From Antitrichia curtipendula (Eukaryota; Streptophyta; Bryopsida; Hypnales; Leucodontaceae): DNA of 64,000 nt. The stretch is taken from assembly GCA_951230915.1 (NCBI GenBank), contig OX579634.1:1054001-1118000 (forward strand), written 5' to 3'. The notes under the pieces are model-generated. The model ran no database searches. It worked only from the letters and a program-made list of their open reading frames with translations, and had not been told where the DNA came from. The translations under genes were made by a program, and so were the position numbers. Each line of letters opens with the position of its first letter. Position 1 is the first letter of the stretch. Positions 23,694-35,972 of the stretch are shown here, piece by piece.

Positions 23694-25247
23694 AGGGTTC
23701 TGCAATGGCTGCAGGTGACGCACCCACCTTGCTTCCGAGTCCACACTCCATTAATGTGAGAAGAGTCCAGATTCTTCCAGTCAACACCAACATCTATGTA
23801 CAGTAAAGTACAGTACAGCACTCCCTGCCTCGTCAAGATCAGTCCCCTCATCTCCTTCTGTATGCATACTCAGGAATCAGGACTGATTGGGTCGGTGCAA
23901 AACTGCAAATACCTTACCTTCCGTTATCATACTGCAGCTCCGTTGCTCTTCAGGGGTATTTTACAGTAGCTTATATAAGTTATGCCTGTGCAGGCGCTTC
24001 CTAGTAGATATTTACACACGCCAGTACACATCCTGTCCACATCGGTCAAAAAGCCTTGCAGTGCGCTGCCAGGCAGGCAGGGAGGGGGCCTCGAAGGTAG
24101 CGTAAAATCTGACAATGATCCTCGTTGAAAAAACAAAGGCATCAGAGCTTCAGAAGCATAATATGCACAGAAGGTGGTGATCAAAGGGGACAAATGCATT
24201 CAACCAGGGCTCCAAAGCCAGTCATCGACGCATTGAATGATTGAGCAGTTCCATGGGGCGCGTCGAGGCGGAGGCAAAGGCGTGGTGGTGGCGTGGGGTC
24301 TCGTTTCGAGGTCTGCTCCCTCCCTCCCGGATGGATGGATGGATGGATGAATGGATTCCAATAACGTAGGCGAGTTGCTCCGTCTGCGGCTGCTCTGGAT
24401 GGGCTGGGTGGAAACGCTAAAAGGAGAACAAATGAACTTAAAAAGTGCCTGCCATGAATGAACTCGCCTGGCTGGGAGGAGAGGAGAGGCCATTTTTTCA
24501 ATGGCGGGGGCTGTCTCCACTTGCACTAGGAGGTCACTTTTTTGGCTTCAATCTCCTTGGTTTTAGATCTGTGATGGAGGGGCACTTACCGAACCCAATG
24601 CAATCAACCACAAAAAAAAGTGATCGACTTGGTCATGCCGCATGGCAGGACCATGGCAGGGACTGGCAGTATCAAATTCTCCCATGAGTTGGTGGAGATG
24701 GAAATATTACCACACTTAGACTAAGAAGCCAGGTAAAACATCCTGAGTTGTTTGTGCTACAATTCAGTTGGGACCTATTTGTGTCACCAAGTATTCATAA
24801 TGCAAATTTCCCAAAATTTAATTTTCAAAGAAGGAGACAGAAATTCACTCTACACCGTACTTTTCTCTTACATTACAGTGCTCTGGAAGAGGCAACAATT
24901 CCGTCTCCTCAATGTTAAGGTGAATATTCAAAAATAGGTAAAGATCTTCATCTGATGCATACTGTAGATTATTTGAATTCTTTTGCTGTAGAAATTCAAA
25001 TCAGAAAAATGGGTATGCAATTCCACTTCTAGTTCAACCACAAAAACTTGAAAATGCAGTAGTTGTACACACTTGGTATCCCTCTACAGAAAAGTTTCAA
25101 CTTTTGCACTAATATATAAATTGCCCACAACACTTACTTCAACAAAAATGCTTGATGCTGGCAAATTTGAGAAGATTCTACCGTGATATATATTAACTGA
25201 AAATATGAGTGACCGACAACGAATTCTATCAGTTTCAAAGGGTGTAA
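23694..25247. other. GC-richer single-copy-like spacer
   Basis: GGAT tetranucleotide repeat at about 24330-24357. Ser/Pro-rich overlapping ORFs (minus 24181-24526 and others) have no recognised domain. Confidence 0.35.
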
Positions 25248-25249
25248 TA

Positions 25250-25521
25250 AGGTAGGCACCCCCCAAATGGCACCTGACCTTAAAGCGCCATCTACAGGTT
25301 GTGTACATTTCCAAAATCAGTTATGTACCTATTTGGATGGAGCGCTTTCAGAAACAAACTTTGACCCTTAATAACTTTTGCATATGATGTCCAAATGCCA
25401 CTTTCTTTGGTGCGTTGGAACCTCCTTTCACTTGCCAACAAGAATATATGAAAATTTGACCAGTCTAATAGTAGTAACTAGGCTCAGTAGCAAAAAGTGG
25501 CGGTTTTGGGTGTACCCACCT
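25250..25521. mobile_element. TA-flanked MITE, 272-bp subfamily, copy 2
   Basis: Same orientation and exact length as 6004-6275, about 96 percent identical. TA at 25248-25249 and 25522-25523. Confidence 0.85.
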
Positions 25522-25523
25522 TA

Positions 25524-26743
25524 TACCTGGCTTCCATCATCCCATCCAAGTTTTGTAAGTTGAAAATTTCAACTGCAAGCAAGTCCTCCAATTTCTCACA
25601 CATGTAGCGCGAAAGAAGAAAAACAATGACGTTGCAAAAATGACACTCTTAGCCCACCACTTCGTGTGAAGTCGCAACTTCTATCAGTTACGCTAAGTCG
25701 GATGCGGTCTGCCGATTTTTTCTGCAGCACGGCATCTTTGTTTGTGTGGCTGGTGTGAATTTGTCCGTCCATGGGTCGTCCATTTTGGGCACTTGGTCAC
25801 TTCCTCCCAGAGGAAGAGCAGCCAGGCAGACTGGGAGATCCCTGCCCAGTGCCCACACTATTTAACTTACCTCTGCACCCTTACCCGATGAGCTGACACC
25901 ACGGAAGCAGCCGCTGTGTTGATTTCCTCCCCAGTCAAATTCAGGTTGACCTGTTCAATTGGGCCGCCCACAATATGAAGACCACATAATTATTAAGTTA
26001 GCTTATAAGCTAAGGTAGATCCACGTACAAACCACCCGGATTTTGCAATCTCGGTACATTGGGTGGAGAACCTATTTGTCAACTCATGTATTTTTGAGAG
26101 ATGGAGAAGTTCGAGAGGAGTCATTTGCAAGTAGAATAAAGACATTCCAACAATAATGAATTTTCTGTGGTTTTTCAGAGTTTGTTGAGACTAAATTGAA
26201 AATCAAAGCATGGATAGACCCACGCTGAACCACATGCTACCACATGTCCAAAGCTTGAAACTCAATATGACTTCATTTGAATTGAGTAATTGGATATGTG
26301 AGTCTTACCACTCACTAGTCATTTCTCTAATTCAGACAATCACTAAGTCTTCTTCTTTTGTTTTCTTGTATGAAAATTATAAAATTTGATATGGATTTTT
26401 GCATACTTGTCTTCTTTTATGATTTTCATATGAAGATATGTGTGACATACATGAACATCATTATTGCAAACAGTAGTTTCAAATTGTGAACAAGCAATTA
26501 AATTTTTAATTGTAAAACATTTTATATTATAATATCTTAATTTCAATACTAATGTTAATTTATATTATCTTTTAGAGATACAGATGTTTCAATTGATGAC
26601 TAAATAGATGACATGAATTTTTTGTTACTTTATAAAATATTTAGGTTTGATTTTATCCATGCATATTTTATAATTTATTCATTTCATTTTTGAAAAAATG
26701 TAATGCTTGTAAAGTTGACGTTGCATTTATCATAAAATGAGAA
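25524..26743. other. Spacer, becoming very AT-rich after 26300
   Basis: No gene or repeat boundary recognised. Confidence 0.35.
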
Positions 26744-27045
26744 ACTCTTTAGATTTTTTTATTTTTTTTGACACAAGTAAAGGAAACTTTACTGCAAGGA
26801 GAAAAAGAAACAAGCACCTAACCGCAAGCGGCCTGGGCAAGAAAAGACACAAGGACAGACCAGACATAAAATACAACAAGGGCGCGACAGGGGGGGCGTG
26901 CCCCCCCCCCCCGGCGCCAAAAACCTAAGGGGGCTGGAAGACGAAGCCAGCCCTAGGTCCAGCGAGCATCCAACGAGGGGAGCCATCGATCATCTCAGCA
27001 AAGACCGCGCTACGAGCCCACCTCGAGATACTCTTTAGATTTTTT
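26744..27045 (-). mobile_element. Poly-A retroposon (SINE or truncated LINE) with 16-bp target duplication
   Basis: The insert 26760-27029 reads on the minus strand and ends TTGTGTCAAAAAAAATAAAA. It is flanked by direct copies of ACTCTTTAGATTTTTT (26744-26759 and 27030-27045). It contains a G7/C-run inverted pair at about 26890-26912. Its tail resembles those at 46773-46855 and 48062-48139. No ORF; whether it is a SINE or the 3' end of a LINE is open. Confidence 0.8.
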
Positions 27046-28027
27046 GAAAAGCAAGAAAGGATATCATGATGTGTGTAGAGCTAATACCGGAAAAATCAAG
27101 TTACAAGATAATAAATGGCAATTTAAGGCAACATCAATATCATTATTATATTAGTATGCTTAGACTCTTAGGTGGATCACTCTTCAGTATCTCCTAAACG
27201 TCCAAGGCTTTTATGAGCTTCTTGGAGTTTATTCTAAATTATATATAAAACCAAAGTTTCCATAAGTTTCATCAATTTTTTCAAAATTCTAACGATACAA
27301 GTTCAAACTAGATCCTGTATAAATCACATGCCTAGAAAAGAAAACACAACAATATCACTTGTGGATTGAAAGATCATGATGTTTGATCATAAAGGTTTAA
27401 AACTGCCAAAGTGATTTGAAGTCTATCAACCTTTTTTTATGGGTCAAATCTAAAATTGATGTTACAAATAAAACATGGGATTAAATGACATAACATATAC
27501 AATGGCAATCAATACACAAGTTGTCATAATCTACTCTACAATTTTCTTAAATGAGTTTCTAATGGGATTTTTTCACCAAGATCTAGCGTACTTAAGACTC
27601 ATTTCTAAGAGCCCCTAACACTAAAAAGTCAAGATTTGCAATGAACATCCTTGCATATAATCCTCAATAGAAAAATCATAAACAAGTTTTTTCAAAATTG
27701 GATTTTGATGCAAAAAATATAATTTAAAAATAATTCACCTAGTATACTAAAAATATTTGTTTAACTTCAAAATTTTATCTACACTAAAATGTGGTTCCTA
27801 GATATTGATTACATAAGGTTTATGCAATCAAATATAAAACTCTATGAGAACCAACTAATGATTTTGGGTACACCTTGAGGTTGTAATTTGAAATATCATA
27901 ATTTTTTCATATGGGGCCCAATTTTAATTAATGAAAATAATAGGTGTACACACCTTACAAAAAAACAATTTCACAATTTACATCACATTTGGACTCAATT
28001 TTTAAATATAGAATCAAAATAATATTA
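27046..28027. other. AT-rich spacer
   Basis: No gene or repeat boundary recognised. Confidence 0.35.
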
Positions 28028-28941
28028 TATAAACCTTTGTAGTACCAAGCCATTTTTTAATTCAAAAACCACTCAAAATTGCAAGGAGCAAAGAACTTTG
28101 ATTTTGTTTTTTTTGCATATTTAACCATAGGATCTTGCACTACATTAGTATTATAAGAATGTGTAGAAGAAATTCCATGAACTTTAATCATGTAGATTGC
28201 AAGAAACCAATTTGCAATTAAAGTGAAGAAAATTGTATTTTTTTTTTATACCTTGTGTGACTAGGTTACAAGACTTGTGAATCTTCCCAACTTAATTTTT
28301 TTGCACTAATAATTATTTTAAATATTTTATGTTGTAAAACTTGAATTGATAGTCTAGGAAAAAAATTTAGAAATAAAATTCAACTTGTTTTTTGTTCTCA
28401 AAATTTATTTTTTTGTAGAAATAGGCAAGAGATTAAAGGAAAAATAAATTTTTAATAGTTCTGAAATGAAATTGAAACACACTAACTCCAATGGTGAGAT
28501 TGTTATAGCAACCATTCTAAACCTTGTAGAACTACTTCTCTTAGAAAAATTTAGAAAATTGAGTTCAAAAGTGTATCCAATACATTACTTTCTCAAGAAG
28601 ATGTTGTAATTGCTCGTGAAACAAGAAGCTCCATAATTTTCACGTCAGTAATCCAAATAGAATGAATCAAAGCTTTTTATGAATCAAAACTTGAAATAAA
28701 GATTATTTCGAGTTCCAGTGGATTCTTTTTTCATTGTCCATTGAGTTCCATTTTATACTTTGGATGGCACAACTTTTGCACTTGGGCACCAATTGAAATA
28801 AAAATTGTATTCCTAGAAAGCCAATGAATTTTCCTATTTTAAAAAAAAGAATTCAAAAAATGAAGACAAAATTTGACACCCTAGGAGCCTATGCAAAATA
28901 CATTTTGCTTCTCATAGGAACAATAGGTCTGTAAGAGTTAA
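28028..28941. mobile_element. TTAA-type element, about 914 bp, decayed ends
   Basis: The right end GTCTGTAAGAGTTAA and the interior match 10625-11477. The left end (ATAAACCTTTGTAGTACCAA) is decayed. Confidence 0.6.
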
Positions 28942-29106
28942 TAGCACCAATGAAAAATAGTCTCTCAAATCACACAAGTTGGAGAGAAATTCCACCCAAG
29001 AGTATGCAAATGCACAGAACCAAAATGAAACACACAACACCACATACGTCTTATGTATAGGACAATCACCAAGGAGGAGGGTATTTTCAAAACTCCCAAC
29101 AATGAA

Positions 29107-29395
29107 GACAAATTGCCTGAAAGGTCATATTTGTTAAAATGAGATAATTTGTAGTCTCATATTATCTTTGACTTTACAATTAGATGATAACAAGTGTTTG
29201 ATATTGAAAGTTCTTCACAAATTGAGACTTTAATACATTTACAAACCTTTGATTTTATAAATGTTAATATGTTCATATATATTTCATTTGCTAAAATAGA
29301 GGTCTTGAATAATAGGAATGAAGTCTCAAAATGTCCATTTTGTCTCAATTTAACGAATATGGCCATCTGACATAAACGCTTGTCTAGAAATGATT
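29107..29395 (-). repeat. Dispersed repeat Y, minus copy
   Basis: The inverted counterpart of 36690-36935: AAATTGAGACAAAATGGACA, AAAGGTTTGT and ATCAAACACTT...TTGTAAAGTCAAA appear in both. No ORF; ends undefined. Confidence 0.6.
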
Positions 29396-31449
29396 GAAAT
29401 ATGCAATCAATGAATGAAAAACCTGTAATCATCGATTACGTGGATTTCACGCACCGGGAAGGAATTAAGGGAAACAATCCTCCCAGAAAATGAACAAGAC
29501 ATTTCTTGGCAGGGGTTTTATAAATTCTACAACATCCAATGTGTCCCACGGCCCCGTGCACGTCTTGGAGCTTTGGTACACCCGGCATCCATGAAAGAAA
29601 GCCGTATCCATCCTCATTAACTCCTTGTTCTCAACACTTGGGGTCTATTTAATTAAATACGTTTTGCGTCCATGCGCTCCCCTCCAGTGTCTTTTCCTTC
29701 CTCCCCGGGCCTTCATTGTTCCAACCAATCAAGCTGGTGGTGGAATCCCGCGTGTCAGAGTCCTGCTGTTGTCGCAAGATTTCGTTTCCAGAGGACACAA
29801 TCTAAGCTGTTAGACGGAGAATATTGAGAGCTACCTTAGCTTTGTACTACTGGGGGGTGAAGTCTGGGAGAAGTCAAGCCCTGAGGAGGAACAGGAAACC
29901 AGCCTTCAAGCGCTCAAATGGTGAGCTCAGCTCGCAGCTCCACCTTACCTTTGCCTTACTCCCATGGCATCAAAACTTGTACTTGCAACTCCCTCTCTCT
30001 CTCTCACACATGGCCTCTCGTCGTACCGCAGTTACCACTCCTCTGGTGTCTGGCTGGCCCGTTTTTTAGTTATATCCTCACGGATCAATCTCTGGAGGAC
30101 GGAAGTCGATGAAAATAAAGTTACCCAGCCACTGATATCAGTTACAATTAATTCCTTCTGCTGTAGAGAATGTTGACATACCGTGTTATATACGCAGTTT
30201 AACTAAACTTACTTGAATAATAACTGGAGGCTGGTGAATTAGTTGGTAACTGTTTCTTCATGGATGGCTACTTAACTTCTGCATTGATGGCTGTAGAATG
30301 TTGCTACATTTACTGTGGGTTTAGGGTTCACCAGTTGCAAGTTAATAATAACAAGCTTTTTGGAATGTAAAATTGTGAACTCGGACCGCATCATCAGTTA
30401 GAGATCGAGCGGAATGTAAAAAATTCCTGTCAATTGATGCCATTGATGTTCATGTTGAGTGATGTCAAGCAGGAGTGAGTTAATGGGCAAGTGATGAATG
30501 CAAAGTTTGGGTATTTGGTACTCAGTCCGTAGTCACGTCCATCAGGTTCAAGGGACTGAGGCTCTGAAAGACTAATGATGTATCACTGACTGATCACAAT
30601 CAAGCCTTTCGGAGACGAGAGTTGCATGCACCTTGGTGACGGGATACTTGGGTAAGCAGGAGTAGGGAGTTTTTGATTTAAAAAAAAAAATGGCATCGGA
30701 ATGGCTTCCTTGGCCCCACGGGAGTGATAAAATATTTGTTTGTTTGTTTGTTTTTGTGTCACCTAAAGAGAAGGGGGATAGCTAACAAAGTAAAAATTAG
30801 TTACAAATTTTTGAAGTGAACTGCTCAAATAGCCTAAAAGACGGTCACTATATTGCTCCCAAAACAATAGACAATGCATCTGTAAAGGTTATGGTACTTA
30901 CCTAAAACACAATTGTTTTTTCTAAAATGAGCACAACATCAAGGCCATAATTTTTTTACATTAGGAAATGGTTTTAATGCCTAAAGGATACAAGTCATGT
31001 AGTCTCCACTAAATTCATTATCGGTACTCGAGACTTTGATTGTGGACATTGTTCATCTCATTGTCCCCCAAATTTCAATTATTGAAGAAGGTCGACTTTA
31101 TACATGATTGTAATGTACCCATTTCTAGTTGCCTAAAATGAGTTAAGTGTCCTTGGAATGGGCCTTTTTAGATTATTTATTGCTTTGGTTGATAATTAGG
31201 AGTCAATAAAGAAACCTCAAGCGATGTCATCCCAATTCAACAATTCTCCATCAAATTTTTTTTAAAATTTTTTATCAAATAAATTAACTAATTCATCAAG
31301 CTTAGATGATACTAGTGTTAAATATATATCCCACCAAGATTTTCCTCCCTAGTTGAACTTCATACATAACTAAAATTTTCATTAAATTAAAAAAATTGGT
31401 AAATTGGCAACTGAGGTTTTGCCACTTACATCCCTGGTGTAGATTTCAT
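29396..31449. other. Spacer: GC-richer to 30600, then AT-rich
   Basis: A TTTG repeat followed by TTTTTGTGTCAC at 30738-30760 may be a retroposon tail. The short ORFs at 29824-30176 have no recognised domain. Confidence 0.3.
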
Positions 31450-33141
31450 AAATAGTTTATAATTGAAGATAGGAGACGTGTTGCATGTCACTGTTCACCC
31501 ATCCACACAAATATCCCCCACATGGAAAAGGCCACCACGTTTCATTGATTTGGAAGGTGGTCACATTCCTTTAGTTTTCGATCAATATTGTAAAATTTGG
31601 TACCCCGTGTAAAACCGAAGATAAGCTAAATGACTTACATTTAGCTCATAGCCTAAATGACACTGACACTAAATTGGCAAAATATCACCGAAACCACTCA
31701 ATGCCAGTGACAACTGAAAGCTTCACCAATCACCCAGTGAGAATGAAAACCGCGAATCTTTCTGTTGAATATTCCATGTCTTCGCGCTGATTTCCATTTT
31801 CCCAAAGGACACTCAGTGCTGCTGTGGTTCTGGCAGATCAGGGTTAAGTTGGATTTCTTCACTGCTACACAGCGATCAGTGGACATCTCTCCAGTTACTG
31901 AAGCTTTTACATGCACTGTCACGCAAGCACACAATCTGATGAACATGTACCGTCACAATCCCCAATTCACTCTCCTCATGACAAGCGCCCGCACTCCGAC
32001 CCTTGCAGCAAGCCTGGCCATCCAAGCACAAGCCCCGCACTAAATGAAGCAAGTGCCCAGCACGTACACTTCCCTGGTCAGGCACACACTCGCTCAAAGA
32101 CGGACTTTACCACCTTACGAGAATTACTCACTCATTTCCGATGCAGCTACAGATAGATAGATACCCATGAACAGCCAGTACGTAGAATTCTTCGACACAG
32201 CGAATATTCGCGACATCCAATAACCCAGGTATGTGCACAGAAGCCGGCAAAAAGACTCTGAAGACCATGAAAGAAACACCACCAACTACTCTGCAACATC
32301 TCCAAATGCTCAATTATTGTCCACAAGGCAGGGCAGGAGAATGGAAGTTGGGAGAGCATGCAGATCGAGCCTGATATTCAATAAACGACAATAGCAACAC
32401 ATTTGCATTGCAATGGTGGCCTGTACATTTTTTTGCGGTGGTGCTATACCGTAAGCTTCAATGGAAGAGGAATACAAACATCTCCTACAGGCTCAAATCT
32501 AACTTTAAGATTCTTCCCCTGGATCGATTGATCGGTGACCCTACTATGTACCAAGTACCAACGGAAGCTCAAAATTATCAAACCATGGACGATCTGGAAT
32601 TAACTAATACTATACAAAGAGAAAAAATTGACGTTCAGAATAACGAAGTCAGAAGCAGAGTACACCGTGACATAAATTGAATTCTCAGTACCACTGCTAC
32701 TACTGCTACTACTGCTACTGCTACTGCTGCCAAGTTACTACTACTACTACCGGTCGTCACGTTCGTTCATCTGCATACTAGCTCCATGGCAGCAGCCAGA
32801 TCAGTGAACGAAAGAAAATGAGGTGCAACTAAATTCCAAGGCGGCATGTAGAGATGATGAATGGGAGAAGTATGTACTTCATTACGATACAAAAGAGGGG
32901 GCCAACTCGAAGATGGGGATGGCGGGGGGATGGGGGTGGGGGTGAAGATAATTAAGATTCCGAAGTCACGAACCAGAAGAGAAGAAGCTATGATCTCCAT
33001 CTCAGAGATTGGTCCCAAAGATCTCTCTCACAAAAATTGCTGCCAAGCTCCTGCATGGCAACTCAAAATGGTGGTGGTGGTTGTCGACAATTTTCCCTCA
33101 AATTATGGCCTCCAAATGGTAACCTCCGACGAGCTTCAATC
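31450..33141. other. GC-richer flank downstream of the bHLH gene, including probable 3' UTR
   Basis: Single-copy-looking sequence. The part adjoining the stop codon (33141 downward) must hold the 3' UTR of the minus-strand bHLH gene. An imperfect CTA/CTG trinucleotide run lies at about 32693-32755. Several 60-90 codon ORFs occur in different frames, none with a recognisable motif. I could not identify a clear polyadenylation signal. Confidence 0.35.
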
Positions 33142-34695
33142 TCAATGGCAAAACTGCTCTTGCATTGCATCCGAAAACGCAGAATTCGCCTCGCTCGGCC
33201 ATGAAAGCCCAGCTTGCTGCAGGGAAGCAGCAGGGTTCGGTTGCAGACTGCTGTTCACCATCGCTGCTGGTGTAGCAGCAGCTGGCCATGCCTGCGCACA
33301 GTTCAAGTCAAACGGACGAGCCAAGCTCGCCAACTGCGACTGCTGCTGAAATCCTCGAGTGTCACAATTGCTGGTGTTGCTGCCTATCTGCTCCAACGCC
33401 TGCAAAACGGGACTCACTCACATTCAGAAAACAAGCTAGGTCGGGACAATTGTACTCGGGATCGACACATGGACTCCGAAAGAAGTTGCAGATGGGTGAC
33501 GAGAGGGAAGCTGTTTCGTTTGTCGTGGATTTGTTGGTACCTGAAGCTGGAGCTTGAGGAACTTGACGTAGTGGATGGCTTCGTCGAGCATGGACGCCGT
33601 GTCCATCTTGGTGCCGCCCGGGACCAAGCGCTGCAAAACGCGGATGCGGTCGCTGATGCGTTCGCGGCGCAAACGCGCGGCCACGCTTTGCGGGTCTTTG
33701 GAGATTCGGACGTTGCGTCGCTTGGGGCGCGTGCTGGCGATTTCTTCCAAGCTGGGCACGGGTTGCGAGGCGTGGCGAAAGAGAATGGCGCGCATGCTCG
33801 CGAGCTTGTCCATGTCAACCACGGGAGGCGGGGGTGCCATCGCCGTCGCGAATGCCATCTCCCCAGTTGGGAAAGGCTCTTGCACTTGCCTTTTGGGCAG
33901 CTTCGTCGACCTGTGGTGGATCTGCTCCATCCACTCGCCATCTTCGTCTTCAAAGCGGCTGCGCTTGAAGCAGCCCTGCGAGTCGTCGCTCTCGCGGAGT
34001 GCGTTCGGGGAAAGCGGGCCGCCGGGGCTCTCCATTCGGAAGTAGTCGTGCTTATTCATGAGGGAGGTCCCGGTGCTGGCGGTGCGGTCCAGCATGGGGG
34101 TCAAGGCGGGCGACAGGGGGCCGCCTCCGAGCGCCGCGATGCAATTGATTTGCAGATTCTCGGGCGCCGTGTTGCAATCGTCGTCGCTGGAAGAGTCCGC
34201 CATGCTGGAGCTTTTGCTGCCCGAGTGGAGGAGCGTGTCTAAGCTGTTGCTATTGTGGCTGTGCAGGTTGTTCCCCTGGGGTTGTTGCAAAGGGGAGGAG
34301 TCCAACATGGACTGATCCGCGGCATTGGCTTGCTGCTGCACGATGGCTTGCAGAAGCGCTTGCTGCTCCATCAACTGCGGAAACATAGACTGCGATGGCG
34401 CGTGCGGGAAGAACAGCGGACTCATGGAAGGCTCCAGAATAGGCTGATGCGGGGTGCCCCAGCCCGAATTCGACCTGCACAGACAAATGCTCCCACGTCA
34501 GTTCCAATTTCTCGACCGGGTGCCACTCTCATGGGACACAAACTACAACACCGGAGTCCTCACGATGATCGTCAAAATACGGACTCCCAGCAAGCTCCAG
34601 ACGAAAATTGCGTTCTTCAACCGCGAGGAGATTTCTACAGCGTCGCATTCGTCACAGACGGTTCGTAAAGGAGGGCGGGGTTACCATTTTTCCAT
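33142..34695 (-). CDS. HEC-like: HECATE/IND-type bHLH transcription factor, three predicted coding exons
   Basis: A nuclear DNA-binding regulator. Best model: exon 1 34695-34685 (codes M-E-K plus two bases of W), phase-2 intron 34684-34475, exon 2 34474-33541, phase-0 intron 33540-33400 (donor CAG/GTACC, acceptor TTTTGCAG), exon 3 33399-33142 ending in TGA; 400 residues in all. The N-terminal half is low-complexity, with Gln-rich (about residues 38-70) and Ser/Asp-rich stretches. Residues about 224-231 (MDKLASMR, then AILFR) match the conserved block that precedes the domain in HEC proteins. The bHLH (about 254-315) carries [16 protein letters not shown] and [20 protein letters not shown], which are diagnostic of subfamily VIIIb. 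At the E-box contact sites the basic region has Gln-Ala-Arg rather than His-Glu-Arg, as in the family. The residue after AAR is Leu where Arabidopsis HECs have His. The 85-residue C-terminal exon is Gln/Ala/Ser-rich without a known domain. HEC proteins control gynoecium and meristem development in Arabidopsis; the role here is unknown. If exon 1 is wrong, translation starts at Met 34425 (380 residues). Confidence 0.9.
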
Positions 34696-35420
34696 GGACC
34701 TCAGTCCGCCGCGATCATCCGGTCTCTGCAAACTGAGCGTCATCGCGACGAGACAGAATTACTTGATCGGTCAATCAATCAATCAATCAGTGCAACTCCT
34801 GCACTTGCGGTTCCCGTCTTCAGATTCACCAGCCTTCGAAGTGTAGCTCCTTCCTCCAAGAGCGCACCCTTCAACCCTTTAACACTCGCTTCCTCTACAG
34901 TCGTCACCAAAAACTTCCACCATTGCCTGCTGCAACCCACATGTCCCCGTTCTCATGGGAATCCCTCGCTTCCCTCACCAAAGAACGATCGCTTCAAGAT
35001 CACGTACTGAACGCACTCAGCAAGCGAATGCAGATAGATACCAAAGAAACCAACGTCTCAAATCAAAAGAAGCTCCCCAGCTACGTGCCACAGCTCCAGC
35101 TGCACCGCTCGTCAAGAATGTTTGTTGTGTGCACACCCAAATCGCTAAGTCATTGCAGACAATGGTGGTTGCCCCCCCGCGTTTCCAAACAAGAAAATTT
35201 CCAAGACCTCCCAAGGATCGAGAACCGTGAGCTTCCCCCACTTCATGACACCATTCTCGAGCTCCTTACTCCGTGCATGTGCAGATTTTGACACCCAACA
35301 AGCTCCCGGCCTCGAAGCTTGAACGTTCCCTACGACAACCGTCTCGTTTCGTCTCGTCTCTTCTTCCCCACCCTCCCAGAGCTGGACCTCGAGCTCACGA
35401 AAAGGGTATTATATAAAAAG
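34696..35420 (-). promoter_or_regulatory. Putative promoter and 5' leader of the bHLH gene
   Basis: This GC-richer stretch lies directly upstream of the predicted first coding exon. On the minus strand a TATATAAT-like box is present at about 35409-35418, which would place transcription start near 35380 and give a leader of about 690 nt. The box is nearly palindromic, and the plus-strand reading (TATATAAAAAG) is the more canonical TATA, so a plus-strand or bidirectional transcript cannot be excluded. A short ATTG/CAAT tandem repeat lies at 34768-34790. Short ORFs on both strands here (for example plus 34923-35291, 122 codons) have no recognisable domain; those on the minus strand could be upstream ORFs. 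Confidence 0.4.
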
Positions 35421-35970
35421 CGTGAAAACAAGGGGCTACAAAGACTACTCCCGAATTGCGGCACAAGGGGCCTAGAGTGGCGATGGTGGATTTGGAATTG
35501 AGCTGCCTCGGGACTCGGGACGGAAGGAGGAAGGAGGCGGATCTTTGGCGTGCGAAGCTTTCTAGGGGAAAGACGTCTCCTTTTATTTATTTGGTGGGGG
35601 TTCTTCTGTATTCTTGGCTTGCGCAGCACACGGGGATAGGGGGTGGCCGTGGGGAAGCGCCTTGGGTTTCGCGGCTAAAGTGACCAGTGGAGTGGAAGGA
35701 GTGTCAGATAGTGTATTTTAGTATTTTTTTTTTAAAATTTTAATTTGAGTTTTCGAAGAGTGCCTCGTGTGGGGGTGTAATACGCTGTCTGATGTTGGCT
35801 TTTGTTCGGGTAATCCGGGTGATCATTGCGAGTTACTCCAGGAGCCAAGTGGGGGTCGGTTTGGTGGGCGGCTTGGGGCGACTGAACCACACCAATACGC
35901 AAAATTAGTGTTACTGCAAAATTTTAGAGTCACTCCAAACAAAATTGGTGTGGAGATTAGCAACATATAG
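35421..35970. other. Upstream flank of the bHLH gene
   Basis: GC-richer to 35700, then mixed. Short ORFs on both strands without recognised domains. Confidence 0.3.
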
Positions 35971-35972
35971 TA

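Noticed and set aside
24330..24357. GGAT tandem repeat considered as a coding repeat
   Set aside because: Simple microsatellite without a supporting frame.
33414..33953. Minus ORF of 179 codons in a second frame
   Set aside because: Out of frame with the bHLH domain; Ser/Arg/Ala-rich shadow.
33214..34242. Plus ORF of 342 codons
   Set aside because: Antisense shadow of the bHLH exons; the long open frame comes from high GC on the coding strand and crosses both exons and the intron.
34923..35291. Plus ORF of 122 codons upstream of the bHLH gene
   Set aside because: Lies antisense to the presumed leader and has no recognisable domain. Kept only as a mention, because a plus-reading TATA box nearby leaves slight doubt.
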